The notes beneath the pieces are model-generated. The model was given only the letters and a program-made list of their open reading frames with translations, had not been told where the DNA came from and did no database searches. 64,000 nt of DNA from Xanthobacter oligotrophicus (lineage in GTDB: Bacteria > Pseudomonadota > Alphaproteobacteria > Rhizobiales > Xanthobacteraceae). The stretch lies in the NCBI RefSeq assembly GCF_008364685.1, contig NZ_VTTL01000010.1:186001-250000 (forward strand), in the 5' to 3' direction. The position numbers were made by a program, and so were the translations under genes. The first letter of the stretch is position 1, and every line of letters begins with the position of its first letter. Positions 45,637 through 54,330 of this stretch are shown piece after piece.

Positions 45637-45813
45637 TTCCGTTTCTCTCCGCTGTCTGTCCGGCCCGCCTTCGGCGACCGTGCCCCTCGGATTTGGTACT
45701 CTTCAGGCGGCGCGGCCGATTGTTCGCCGGTCCACCCGAGCCAGGGGCTCGCCAGTTTATCCTCGCCACCCACCGCAAGGCGAGGAGGACGAGGTGCTCC
45801 CGCTTCGCTGTCC
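45637..45813 (-). ncRNA. Strongly structured leader upstream of metY, candidate cis-regulatory RNA
   Basis: The 177-nt minus-strand leader can form several perfect helices: GAGGAC (45815-45810, sharing the upstream stop) with GTCCTC (45790-45785); CCTCGCC (45785-45779) with GGCGAGG (45767-45761); CGAGCC (45751-45746) with GGCTCG (45742-45737); and CCGCCT (45710-45705) with AGGCGG (45670-45665). CCCCT (45747-45743) can instead pair with AGGGG (45687-45683), which competes with the third helix, as expected for a switch. It does not match the SAM-II pattern usual before metY in this class. It may instead be a large repeat element. Confidence 0.4.
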
Positions 45814-46128
45814 TCAGCTGTAGAAGGGCGACCAGATGGCCTTGCTCGCCTCGGCGGTGATGTCGCCGTTGAACAGCTTCACCGACAGCGAGCCGCCGAG
45901 CGCCTGCGCCGCCTTGGCCAGATAGCCGGTGGCATAGGCCTTCGCATTCTCCAGCGAATCGAACTCGTAGAAGCCGCCGATGGTGTTGTTGTTGATGCCC
46001 GAGAGCCAGGTCTTGCTCTTGAGGCCGGGGTTTTCCTTCATCTGGCCGTCGATGGTCTTCCAGTCGATCTCGCCGAACGGGATCGAGACCTGGATCTCGG
46101 CATAGAGAAACACCTTGGAAACGCTCAT
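45814..46128 (-). CDS. YdhR-like putative monooxygenase (dimeric alpha/beta barrel)
   Basis: A 104-residue protein that fits the YdhR family: FLYAEIQVSIPFGEIDWKTIDGQMKENPGLKSKTWLSG, then GGFYEFDSLENAKAYATGYLAKAAQALGGSLSVKLFNGD. Members form dimeric ferredoxin-like barrels and are suspected cofactor-free monooxygenases. It lies 61 bp after a DUF938 methyltransferase gene and upstream of metY. Its substrate is unknown; the neighbours suggest something sulfur-related. Confidence 0.82.
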   Translation of the reverse strand: MSVSKVFLYAEIQVSIPFGEIDWKTIDGQMKENPGLKSKTWLSGINNNTIGGFYEFDSLENAKAYATGYLAKAAQALGGSLSVKLFNGDITAEASKAIWSPFYS

Positions 46129-46189
46129 GCGTCTGGCTCCGCAATAGGATCGGGAATGAGGCGCCCGGCCCGCGCGGGCCGGGCTGCGA

Positions 46190-46897
46190 TCAGGGATGGG
46201 TGATCTTGAGGATGAAATTGTTCGCGGGCAGGTCGAGCCGCTCCTTCAGCACGAGGCCGTTGCGCTCGGCCGCGGCGGCGATGTCCTTCACGTCCTTCAG
46301 GTGCCAGTCGGGGACGCTGGTGGACAGGAGGGTCTTGTCGAACTCCGCGTTGGACTGCGTCGTGTAGCCACCCTCCACCTTGAACGGGCCGTAGATGGCG
46401 ATGAAGCCGCCGGGGGCCAGCAGTCGTGCGCCCAGGCCCGCGATGCCGTCGGCGATGGAGAGGGGCGCCACCTGGAAGATGTTGATGACGAAGATCACGT
46501 CAAAGAGGCCGTTCGCAGGATCGGGCCAGCTGGCCGGATCGGTGAGGTCGATGCGCACCGGCTCGAGTATGTTGGCGTTGCCCTCGCGGGTGCGCTTCTC
46601 GTTGATGGCGGGAAAAACATCCGTGTCGTAGTCGGACGGCCGGAAGGTCACATCCGGAAAGTGCGGGGCGAAGGTGTTGATGTGCAGCCCCGATCCGCTG
46701 GCGAGTTCCAGCGCCCGGCCGCTCCTGGGAAAAATCCCCTTGAACACGTCGAGGATCGGGCCGCGGTTGCGATGGCCGGCCCAGGAGACATAGGCGCTCA
46801 GCGGATGGGGATCGATGGGCGGCTTCTCCGAGATATCCGGCACCCGACCCTCGAAGTTCACCGTCGCGGCGGCCGGCGTCACAATATGCGTGGTCAT
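46190..46897 (-). CDS. DUF938 SAM-dependent methyltransferase
   Basis: The 235-residue protein carries a class I methyltransferase fold with LELASGSGLHINTFAPHFPD as the SAM-binding motif I and PSDYDTDVFPAI as motif II, then LFDVIFVINIFQVAPLSIADGIAGLGARLLAPGGFIAIYGPF. The pattern is DUF938 (UPF0585). An N-terminal extension precedes PHPLSAYVSWAGHRNRGPIL. The acceptor substrate is unknown. It is second in the MetX-like/methyltransferase/YdhR/metY run. Confidence 0.87.
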   Translation of the reverse strand: MTTHIVTPAAATVNFEGRVPDISEKPPIDPHPLSAYVSWAGHRNRGPILDVFKGIFPRSGRALELASGSGLHINTFAPHFPDVTFRPSDYDTDVFPAINEKRTREGNANILEPVRIDLTDPASWPDPANGLFDVIFVINIFQVAPLSIADGIAGLGARLLAPGGFIAIYGPFKVEGGYTTQSNAEFDKTLLSTSVPDWHLKDVKDIAAAAERNGLVLKERLDLPANNFILKITHP

Positions 46898-46992
46898 GGC
46901 AATTCACCCCTCGAAATGGCGCGCGCGGAAGAGCGGGCGCAGAAATGCGGTCGCGAAAGTGAAGGCGCCCTTGGCCCGGCCGGACGTGCCGG

Positions 46993-48033
46993 TCAGGCCA
47001 GAAGCTCGGTCAAGATGGCGTCGATGGCGCTGTTGTAGCCGGCGTCCACGCCGAACAAGGCAAGGTGCCCCCAGGTGGAGGACACCCGCTTCAGGCTGCT
47101 GCCCGCAATGAGGACCTGCTCGGCTGCAATGTCGGACAGGGGGAAGAACACATCTTCGTCGATGGCGATGACGAAGGTCTTGGCCGTGATGCGGCCGAGG
47201 GCGGTGGCGAGATCGAGGCCGGTGCCGCGGGTGACGTCGTTGTCGCGCCACTTTCTCAGCAGCAGCAACAGGTTGTTGGGGTCCTGCGGCAGGAAGTGGT
47301 TTTCCACGAAGCCGGTGACGAAATCATCGGTGGTGGTGAAGCCGAGACCGGTCCACCCCTTCGTGTTGAACAGGCTCTGGGTGAAGCCGGAGGCGGCGAA
47401 CACCCGCGCATGGCGCCGCAAGCCACAATGCACGGCGGCAGCGTCCGCATACGAGCCGCCATCATAGGCCGCATCGGAGACGATGGCGTCAATGAAGGTT
47501 TCGACCAGCAGCCGGTTGTGGGCCGTGCCCCTGGCCGTGCCGGCGATGGGCGCCGCGCGGCGCACCTGGTCCGGATAGCGCACCGCCCAGTCATAGGTGA
47601 TCTGCGCACCCATGGAGCCGCCGAGCACCAGCGCGAGCGTCTCGATCCCGAACTTCTCGGTGACGAGCCGGTGCTGCGCCCGCACGTCGTCTCCGATCGC
47701 CACCTGGGGAAAGCGAGCCGCGTTGAACGGCACCGGCGTGTTGCTCGGCGAGGAGGAAAGCCCTGCCCCGAGCTGGTTCACCAGGATGATGAAGTGCCGC
47801 TCGGGATCAAGTGCCCGTCCCGGCCCCACATAGGCCAGTTCCAGGATCTTGTTGGAGCCGGAATACCAGCTGGGGAACAGCACGGCATTGGACTTGTCCG
47901 CCGCCAGCGTGCCGAAGGTGGCATAGGCGAGCTGCGCGGAACGGATCTTTTCGCCCGAAAGCAGATCGAAATCACCAAGATCAAAGGTCTCAAACGGGCC
48001 GTGAACGGCCTGGGAATAATAGCTTCCGCTCAC
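46993..48033 (-). CDS. MetX-like alpha/beta hydrolase (homoserine acetyltransferase family)
   Basis: The 346-residue protein has the alpha/beta hydrolase fold with nucleophile S140 in GGSMGAQ, a candidate acid in AIDEDVFFP and the histidine in WGHLALFG. It resembles homoserine O-acetyltransferases in AQLAYATFGTL and RFPQVAIGDDVRAQHRLV, but has GSMGA where true MetX has GSMGG, and it is shorter than typical MetX. It could acylate or hydrolyse a homoserine-like substrate. It is first in the run that ends with metY. Confidence 0.8.
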   Translation of the reverse strand: MSGSYYSQAVHGPFETFDLGDFDLLSGEKIRSAQLAYATFGTLAADKSNAVLFPSWYSGSNKILELAYVGPGRALDPERHFIILVNQLGAGLSSSPSNTPVPFNAARFPQVAIGDDVRAQHRLVTEKFGIETLALVLGGSMGAQITYDWAVRYPDQVRRAAPIAGTARGTAHNRLLVETFIDAIVSDAAYDGGSYADAAAVHCGLRRHARVFAASGFTQSLFNTKGWTGLGFTTTDDFVTGFVENHFLPQDPNNLLLLLRKWRDNDVTRGTGLDLATALGRITAKTFVIAIDEDVFFPLSDIAAEQVLIAGSSLKRVSSTWGHLALFGVDAGYNSAIDAILTELLA

Positions 48034-48077
48034 CTTGGCCCCCGCCAGTGTCCGGCTGCGGCGGAAAAGGGCCGCCG

Positions 48078-48121
48078 TGTCAACTGGCGATAATATGAAG
48101 TTTATCGATCAAATTAGTCAA
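48078..48121 (-). promoter_or_regulatory. Candidate promoter of the MetX-like/methyltransferase/YdhR/metY run
   Basis: On the minus strand TTGACT (48121-48116) and CATATT (48097-48092) are spaced by 18 bp in a locally AT-rich pocket about 60 bp before the ATG. A second TTGACA (48083-48078) follows. This is the best promoter-like signal for the four-gene run. Confidence 0.45.
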
Positions 48122-48177
48122 CATAAATGATGACTGGTCCTCCGCCGCGCTGCGGGCACGCCCGTTCGGACTGTCCT

Positions 48178-48717
48178 TCAATCCGCCTTAGGCCCGCGCG
48201 GTGCAATGGAAAGCCGCTGCACCCCCTGACCCAGCCTCAGCGGCTTGCGCGAAGAGATGGTGCGCGAATTCACCCCGGTCCAGCCGATCTCCCCGGACAG
48301 GCGGCCGTACTCGATCTTGGGGCAGCGGTTCATCACCACCTGGAGCCCGGCCGCCTCGGCCCTGGCGGCGGCCTCGTCATTGCGCACGCCAAGCTGCGTC
48401 CACAGCACCTTGGGGCGGGGATCGAGCTTGAGAACCTCGTCCACCACCGCCGGCACATGCTCCGGCGCGCGGAACACGTCCACCATGTCGATGGGCTCGG
48501 GCACGTCCGCGAGGGTCGCGACGAAGGTGAGGCCGGCAACCGTCTTGCCCGCCTGCCCCGGATTGACCGGGAACACGCGATAGCCGCGCTCGGACAGGTA
48601 TTTCATGACGAAATAGGACGGCCGGGCCGCATTGGCGCTGGCGCCCACGATGGCGATGGTCCGCACCTGCGACAGGATGGCGCGTATGTAGGCGTCGTCG
48701 TAGCGGTCGTGGTTCAC
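48178..48717 (-). CDS. CoA-binding domain protein (YccU type)
   Basis: A 179-residue protein with the CoA_binding_2 Rossmann fold: TIAIVGASANAARPSYFVMKYLSERGYRVFPVNPG, then VDVFRAPEHVPAVVDEVLKL and LWTQLGVRNDEAAARAEAAGLQVVMNRCPKIEY. The family binds CoA, with no firmly known reaction. It is often found close to metY-type genes in Alphaproteobacteria, as here. A C-terminal extension after GEIGWTGVNSRTISSRK is typical. Confidence 0.88.
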   Translation of the reverse strand: MNHDRYDDAYIRAILSQVRTIAIVGASANAARPSYFVMKYLSERGYRVFPVNPGQAGKTVAGLTFVATLADVPEPIDMVDVFRAPEHVPAVVDEVLKLDPRPKVLWTQLGVRNDEAAARAEAAGLQVVMNRCPKIEYGRLSGEIGWTGVNSRTISSRKPLRLGQGVQRLSIAPRGPKAD

Positions 48718-48736
48718 CGGGCGCGTCCTCTTGATG

Positions 48737-49519
48737 TCAGGGCTGGCTTTTCGCCTTGGAGAACAGGGTGAAGAAGTTCCGCGTGGTGGCTTGCGCGAAG
48801 TCCTCGAACGTCTCGTTCCGCGCCTCGGCGAGCACCTTGGCGGTCTCGCGCACGAAGGAGGGCTCGTTGCGCTTGCCGCGGTAGGGCGTAGGCGCGAGGA
48901 AGGGGGAATCGGTCTCCACCAGGATGCGGTCGGCCGGCACGCTGGCCGCGATGGCGCGCAGGTCCTCGCTCTTCTTGAAGGTCACCACGCCGGAGAAGGA
49001 GACGTAGCCACCCAGCGCCAACGCCCGGCGCGCCAGATCCGGCCCCGCCGTGAAGCAGTGGAGCAGGAAGGGGAAGGCGCCCCTGGCGCTCTCCTCCTCC
49101 AGGATGGCGGCCACGTCCTCATCCGCCTCGCGGGCATGGATGACCAGGGGCAGGCCGGTCTCCCGCGCCGCCGCGATATGGGTGCGAAAGCCCTGCTCCT
49201 GCGCGGCGCGAGGGCTGGTGTCGTAGTGATAATCGAGCCCCGCCTCGCCGATGGCCACCACTTTGGGGTGGCGGGAGAGAGCGACGATCTCGTCCAAGGT
49301 CACGTCCAGCTCTTCCGCCGCCTGGTGGGGATGTGTGCCCACCGAGCAGGAGACCTGGTCGAACCGTTCGGCGATGGCGAGGATCTCAGGAAACCGCCGC
49401 ACCCGGGTGGAGATGGTGACGAGATGGGACACCCCGGCCGCGCCGGCGCGGGCCACCACGTCCGGCAGCTCGGCGGCGAAATCGGGAAAATCGAGATGGC
49501 AATGGCTGTCGACGAGCAT
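48737..49519 (-). CDS. tatD: TatD-family metal-dependent hydrolase
   Basis: The 260-residue TIM-barrel protein has the first metal motif DSHCHLDF (residues 4-11) and further ligands in GEAGLDYHYD and HAREADED, with ETDSPFLAP near the end. TatD enzymes are 3'-5' exonucleases or deoxyribonucleases, possibly in oxidative DNA damage repair. In this class the gene usually follows metG; here a lipoprotein gene and bioY lie between. Confidence 0.94.
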   Translation of the reverse strand: MLVDSHCHLDFPDFAAELPDVVARAGAAGVSHLVTISTRVRRFPEILAIAERFDQVSCSVGTHPHQAAEELDVTLDEIVALSRHPKVVAIGEAGLDYHYDTSPRAAQEQGFRTHIAAARETGLPLVIHAREADEDVAAILEEESARGAFPFLLHCFTAGPDLARRALALGGYVSFSGVVTFKKSEDLRAIAASVPADRILVETDSPFLAPTPYRGKRNEPSFVRETAKVLAEARNETFEDFAQATTRNFFTLFSKAKSQP

Positions 49520-49701
49520 GGCATTTCACATTCGAAAGGTCGCCATCACATAAGCGCATCCCCCCGCTACGTCGAGGTGGGCGCGGGTCATGCGAGCGGC
49601 CTCGCTCAGGCGCCGCGCGGGCTTGATACCCCGGGGTGACGGCGTTGACGGCGCGCGCCGCTTCGGCCTTTGTGCGGGCGTTGCCGCAACGGGTCTCGCA
49701 C

Positions 49702-50283
49702 ATGCCATCGCCTGTTCTTCCCTTCCGCCCCGCTCTCGCCCGTCTCGCCGATTATTCCGCCGCCTGGGCGGTAGCCGGGCTCGTTGTGGGCGTCGCCCTG
49801 CTGGCCTGGAGCGCGCAGATCTCCATACCCATCCAGCCGGTGCCCATCACGCTGCAGAGCTATGTGCTGATCACCCTCGCTGCGCTGATGGGCTGGCGGT
49901 TCGGCGGCTTGACCGTGGCGATCTATCTGTTTGCGGGGCTCATGGGCCTGCCGGTGTTTTCAGGCGGGCGCAGCGGCCTTGCCATGCTCACCGGGCCGTC
50001 GGGCGGCTTCATCGTCGGCTTCCTGCTGACCGCGCTGCTGGTGGGCTGGCTGCAGGAGACATGGGCGCGGCTGAAGCCCCTGCCCCTCTTCGGGGTTCTG
50101 GCGCTGGGCCATCTGTTGCTGATGGTGCTCGGCGCCGGCTGGCTCGCCACCAAGATGGGGCCGACGGCGGCGCTGGAGAAAGGCTTCCTGCCCTTCATCC
50201 CCGGTGCGGTGGTGAAGACGGTGGCGGCGCTCGCCACAGTCATCCTCGTCGAGCGTCTCTCGGGGACCGAGCGGCCGCGCTGA
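49702..50283 (+). CDS. bioY: Biotin ECF transporter S component BioY
   Basis: BioY binds biotin and imports it, alone or with the energising BioMN proteins. The 193-residue membrane protein has the family core QISIPIQPVPITLQSYVLITLAALMGWRFGGLTVAIYLFAGLMGLPVFSGG, followed by LTGPSGGFIVGFLLTALLVGWL and six helices. ATG 49702 fits the family N-terminus; a GTG at 49636 is an alternative. No bioM or bioN is adjacent. It is inserted opposite to the surrounding minus-strand genes. Confidence 0.93.
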   Translation: MPSPVLPFRPALARLADYSAAWAVAGLVVGVALLAWSAQISIPIQPVPITLQSYVLITLAALMGWRFGGLTVAIYLFAGLMGLPVFSGGRSGLAMLTGPSGGFIVGFLLTALLVGWLQETWARLKPLPLFGVLALGHLLLMVLGAGWLATKMGPTAALEKGFLPFIPGAVVKTVAALATVILVERLSGTERPR

Positions 50284-50289
50284 AACCCC

Positions 50290-50796
50290 TCAGCCGGACG
50301 CCGAGATTTCCTGCTTGAGCGCGTCGGCATCGCTGGCCGGCATGGTGATGGGGTGCACCACCTCGCCCGGCCGTCCCGGATTGGTGACGATGGAGGCTTC
50401 GAGCGAGACGGTGACGGTGCCGCCGGAGGTGTTGAAGATGTAGTCGAGCCGGAAGGCCGCATCCTGGCTCTGGCCGTTGGTACGCTTCATGGCCTCGTCC
50501 GGCGACAGGCGCTTCTCGGCGACGAGCTGGGATGGCTGGTCCACGGTGATGTTGTACTGCCGCGCCCGGCGCGAGGTGGAAATGCGCGCGCGCACCAGGG
50601 TCGCATCGGCGTTCGGCAGCCGCACCTCGATGCGCGGAACCGCCGGGCCTTCCGGCAGTGGGGCTTGCTCCGCGGGCATCATCGGGGGCACGGGGTCCAG
50701 GGATGCCTGCGGCGGGGCGCGGTCGTACCGTTCGCCGCCACAGCCCGCGAGAAGCAGCACGAGGGCCACCGCCGAGATCCCTTTTGCGCCCGTCAT
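50290..50796 (-). CDS. Putative lipoprotein, unknown function
   Basis: The 168-residue protein begins with a lipoprotein signal, MTGAKGISAVALVLLLAGC, so the mature protein would be lipidated at C19. A proline-rich linker is followed by a compact domain with RIEVRLPNADATLVRARISTSRRARQYNITV and FRLDYIFNTSGGTVTVSLEASIV. I do not recognise the family. It is convergent with bioY, whose stop is 7 bp away. Confidence 0.7.
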   Translation of the reverse strand: MTGAKGISAVALVLLLAGCGGERYDRAPPQASLDPVPPMMPAEQAPLPEGPAVPRIEVRLPNADATLVRARISTSRRARQYNITVDQPSQLVAEKRLSPDEAMKRTNGQSQDAAFRLDYIFNTSGGTVTVSLEASIVTNPGRPGEVVHPITMPASDADALKQEISASG

Positions 50797-50977
50797 CCGC
50801 ACGGCTTCCGCTGCCTCCACTGTCGCGCGCACGCGGCGCGCCTGGGGTTGAAAATGCCGGATCTGGTTAAGCCCATGGGGTGCATGAGCGAAATGGATCC
50901 CGATCGCATCGGCATGATCAGAATCCCGTATAGGACACTTTAGGGTCCGCCATCTATCCCGTCGCGCGGTTTTGCGC

Positions 50978-52534
50978 TCACGAGGCCGTTTCCGGCTCCA
51001 CATAGCGCGGGAACACGCCCACCGGCGCGGGCAGGACGCGGCCGGCGGGCAGCCGGTGGCCGGCGCCCAGCCGGTCGAAGCCGCGCTCGTCCGCCGGCAC
51101 CACCACGAGGTCGAGCAGCTTGGCGGCGCTTTCGGGCATCACCGGCTGCACCAGGATGCCCACTTCGCGGATCAGCTCGGCGGTCACCCACAGCACGGTC
51201 GCCATGCGGGCGGGATCGGTCTTGCGCAGGGCCCACGGGGCCTGGGCGGCGAAATAGCGGTTGGCCTCGGCCACCACATTCCACACTGCGGCGAGGTAGT
51301 GGTGGATCGCCTGGCCCTCCATGGCCTCGCGGCTCTTTTCCAGCATGCCGTCGGCCAGGGCGAGGATGGCCTCGTCCTCCGGCGAGAGTCGGCCGGGCTG
51401 CGGCACCACGCCGTCGAGGTTCTTGGCGATCATGGAGAGGGAACGCTGGGCGAGGTTGCCGAGGTCGTTGGCAAGGTCCGCGTTCATGCGCGCCACAATG
51501 GCCTCGTGGCTGTAGGAACCATCCTGGCCGAACGACACCTCGCGCAGGAAGAAATAGCGGATGGCGTCCACGCCGTAGGTGGCGGCGAGATCGAACGGGT
51601 CGATCACGTTGCCCACCGACTTGGACATCTTCTCCCCGCGGTTGAACAGGAAGCCGTGGCCGAACACGCGCCTTGGCGCCTCCAGCCCCGCCGACCACAG
51701 GAAGGCCGGCCAGTAGACCGCGTGGAAGCGGATGATGTCCTTGCCGATCACGTGCACGTTCGCCGGCCAGAAACGCTTGAACAACTCCGCCTCAGTGTCC
51801 GGATAGCCGAGCGCCGTGATGTAGTTGGTCAGCGCGTCCACCCACACATACATGATGTGCTTGTCGTCGCCGGGCACCGGGATGCCCCAGTCGAAGGTGG
51901 TGCGGGAGATGGACAAGTCCGTGAGGCCGCCGGACACGAAGCTCACCACCTCGTTGCGGCGGGCCTCCGGCATGATGAAGCCGGGGTTTTCCGCATAAAA
52001 GGCCAGAAGCCGGTCCTGATAGGCGGAGAGGCGGAAGAAATAGCTCTCCTCCTCCACCCACTCCACCGGCGTGCCCTGGGGGCCGAGGCGGACGCCCTGC
52101 TCGTTCAGCTGGGTCTCGTCTTCTGCGTAATAGGCCTCGTCGCGCACCGAATACCAGCCGGCATAGGTGGATTTATAGATGTCGCCGTTGGCGGCCATCT
52201 TTTCCCAGATGGCCTGGCTGGAGGCGTGGTGCCGCTCCTGGGTGGTGCGGATGAAATCGTCAATGGAGAGATTGAACGCCTCCACCATGGCCTCGAAGCG
52301 CGGCACGTTGCGCGCCAGCAGCTCGCGCGGGGTGATCCCGGCCTTCTGGGCGGTCTGGAGCATCTTGATGCCGTGCTCGTCCGTGCCGGTGAGGAACCGC
52401 ACGTCGTAGCCGTCGAGCCGCTTGAAGCGCGCGATGCAGTCGGTCGCGATCGCCTCATAGGCGTGGCCCATGTGGGGCACGCCGTTGGGGTAGGCAATGG
52501 CGGTGGTGATGTAGAAGGGGGGCTTCGCGGACAT
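50978..52534 (-). CDS. metG: Methionine--tRNA ligase
   Basis: The 518-residue class I synthetase charges initiator and elongator tRNA-Met. HMGH (in [13 protein letters not shown]) is the HIGH motif and KMSKS is present in [11 protein letters not shown]. It is the short form without the C-terminal tRNA-binding domain and with no four-cysteine zinc cluster. ATG 52534 gives the usual N-terminus [18 protein letters not shown]; the open frame upstream is arginine-rich and not coding-like. It follows holB by 61 bp. Confidence 0.96.
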   Translation of the reverse strand: MSAKPPFYITTAIAYPNGVPHMGHAYEAIATDCIARFKRLDGYDVRFLTGTDEHGIKMLQTAQKAGITPRELLARNVPRFEAMVEAFNLSIDDFIRTTQERHHASSQAIWEKMAANGDIYKSTYAGWYSVRDEAYYAEDETQLNEQGVRLGPQGTPVEWVEEESYFFRLSAYQDRLLAFYAENPGFIMPEARRNEVVSFVSGGLTDLSISRTTFDWGIPVPGDDKHIMYVWVDALTNYITALGYPDTEAELFKRFWPANVHVIGKDIIRFHAVYWPAFLWSAGLEAPRRVFGHGFLFNRGEKMSKSVGNVIDPFDLAATYGVDAIRYFFLREVSFGQDGSYSHEAIVARMNADLANDLGNLAQRSLSMIAKNLDGVVPQPGRLSPEDEAILALADGMLEKSREAMEGQAIHHYLAAVWNVVAEANRYFAAQAPWALRKTDPARMATVLWVTAELIREVGILVQPVMPESAAKLLDLVVVPADERGFDRLGAGHRLPAGRVLPAPVGVFPRYVEPETAS

Positions 52535-52595
52535 CGGGCGCTCGGAACAGGCTGGCTCGGAAAAGGGCTCCGGCCCCGCGCGTCGCGGCGGCTTC

Positions 52596-53627
52596 TCAGC
52601 GCACGGCTTCGGCGAGATCGGCAAAGACACGGAACACCAGCGCCTTGCGATCGAGATTGAACACATCCGCCTCGCGCGCGCTGCGCCGCACCTTCTCCCA
52701 TACCTCGCCGAGGCGGACAAGGCGATGGCGCGGCTCTTCACCCTGCGTCGCACGGGCCGCCACATAGTCGCTCACCGCCTCGATGAAGAGGTCGAGCCCG
52801 TCGGAGCGGTCGCCTTGCAGGCGGGCGCCCAGCGCGTGGAGGTCTTCCGGGCGGGGCCGGGGCAGCTGCTCCAGCGCCTTCAGGGTGGCGGAGCGCACCT
52901 CCATCCCCTCCCCCCGCGCCAGCACGATGGCCCGGCGCACGCTGCCGCCGCTGGCCTCGGCGGCGGATGGCAAGGTTGCGGCGTCGAGGTCCGCCATCTC
53001 CTCCTTGATATGATCGAGGGCGGCGAGCACGTCCGCATTGCCCAGCGGGCGCATCCGCAGCAGGCGGGTGCGCGAGCGGATGGTGGGTAGCACCCGGCCC
53101 GGCGCATGGGAGATGAGCAGGAACAGCGCCTTGGGCGGCGGCTCCTCCAGGGTCTTCAGCAGCGCGTTGGCGCCGAACGGGTTGAGTTCGTCCACCGCGT
53201 CCACGATGCAGACGCGCCAGCCACCCGCCGCCGCCGTGGCGCTGAAGAAGCTGCGCACCCGCCGCACCATCTCGGCCGGAATGACGGTGGGGATCTTCTC
53301 CTCCCCCGCCTCGGGCACACGGTGCAGCACCAAAAGGTCCGGATGGCTCTGCGAGGCCACCTGCCGGAACACGGGATGGCCCGGCGGCAGATCCAGCGAG
53401 TGGCTGCCGGCCTGCGGGCCGCCGGACAGCACCATGCGGGCGAGGCGATAGGCCAGCGTCGCCTTACCGATCCCCTCCGGCCCGCCGATGAGCAGGGCAT
53501 GGGGCAGCCGGCCGGCACGGAAATCGCCGATCAGGTCGGCTTCCACCACGCCATGGCCGAACAGCCGCGCCTGGTCGCGCGGGTGTGGCGCGCCGGGCAG
53601 GACGTCGCCCGATACGATATCGCTCAT
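52596..53627 (-). CDS. holB: DNA polymerase III subunit delta'
   Basis: HolB is part of the clamp loader. The 343-residue AAA+ protein has a Walker A-like [59 protein letters not shown] (Walker B to sensor 1 and SRC-like region), and the C-terminal collar domain. No zinc cluster is visible. ATG 53627 was chosen; the frame continues upstream in arginine-rich sequence without coding character. The tmk-holB-metG order is standard. Confidence 0.93.
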   Translation of the reverse strand: MSDIVSGDVLPGAPHPRDQARLFGHGVVEADLIGDFRAGRLPHALLIGGPEGIGKATLAYRLARMVLSGGPQAGSHSLDLPPGHPVFRQVASQSHPDLLVLHRVPEAGEEKIPTVIPAEMVRRVRSFFSATAAAGGWRVCIVDAVDELNPFGANALLKTLEEPPPKALFLLISHAPGRVLPTIRSRTRLLRMRPLGNADVLAALDHIKEEMADLDAATLPSAAEASGGSVRRAIVLARGEGMEVRSATLKALEQLPRPRPEDLHALGARLQGDRSDGLDLFIEAVSDYVAARATQGEEPRHRLVRLGEVWEKVRRSAREADVFNLDRKALVFRVFADLAEAVR

Positions 53628-53676
53628 GGGGCGCGTTTCTTTGGGACGCGTTTCATCGGGCTCAGGGCCGGCGCCA

Positions 53677-54330
53677 TCACGATGCCTCGGCCACGGCGTG
53701 AAGGCCAAGGCGGGCGGCGACGATGCCGGCGATCTGCGCCGCCACCGCGTCCGGATCCGGCGTGGCATCCACCAGCACGCAGCGTCCCGGCGCCGCCGCC
53801 GCGCGGGCCACGAAAGCTTCGCGCACGGCCGCATGATAGGCCGTGCCTTCCTTCTCGAACCGGTCCGGGCTGCCATTGCCCCTTGCGGCGGCGCGGGCAA
53901 GGCCGGTTTCGGGCGGCACGTCCAGGATGAGGGTGAGGTCCGGCCGGGTGCCGCCCGTCGCCATCTCCTCCAACGCGTCGAGGAGAGGCGCCGCCACCTG
54001 GCCCACGGCGCCCTGGTAGATCCGGGTGGAATCGATGAAGCGGTCGCAGATCACGATGGTGCCCGCCGCCAAGGCCGGGCGGATCAGCGTTTGCACATGG
54101 TCTGTCCGGGCGGCGGCGAAGAGCAGCGCCTCGGCCACCGGCCCCAGCGGCTCGGCCGCCCCCGAGAGCAGCACATGGCGCACCGCCTCCGCCCCCGGCG
54201 AGCCGCCGGGCTCGCGGGTCTCCACCACGTGGTGGCCGAGGGCGCGCAGATGCGCCGCGAGGCGGCGGGCCTGGGTGGACTTGCCGGTCCCCTCCCCGCC
54301 TTCCAGCGTGATGAAGTGTCCGTTGCTCAT
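53677..54330 (-). CDS. tmk: Thymidylate kinase
   Basis: Tmk phosphorylates dTMP to dTDP with ATP. The 217-residue protein has the P-loop EGGEGTGKST (residues 10-19), the dTMP-binding DRF with DSTRIYQGAVG, and the LID region after DVPPETGLARAAARG. The start overlaps the end of the DacC-like gene by 4 bp (ATGA), which suggests coupling in a dacC-tmk-holB-metG operon. Confidence 0.96.
   Translation of the reverse strand: MSNGHFITLEGGEGTGKSTQARRLAAHLRALGHHVVETREPGGSPGAEAVRHVLLSGAAEPLGPVAEALLFAAARTDHVQTLIRPALAAGTIVICDRFIDSTRIYQGAVGQVAAPLLDALEEMATGGTRPDLTLILDVPPETGLARAAARGNGSPDRFEKEGTAYHAAVREAFVARAAAAPGRCVLVDATPDPDAVAAQIAGIVAARLGLHAVAEAS

Noticed and set aside
45637..45860. SAM-II riboswitch before metY
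   Set aside because: The leader lacks the SAM-II core pattern, although it is strongly structured; reported instead as an unassigned candidate.
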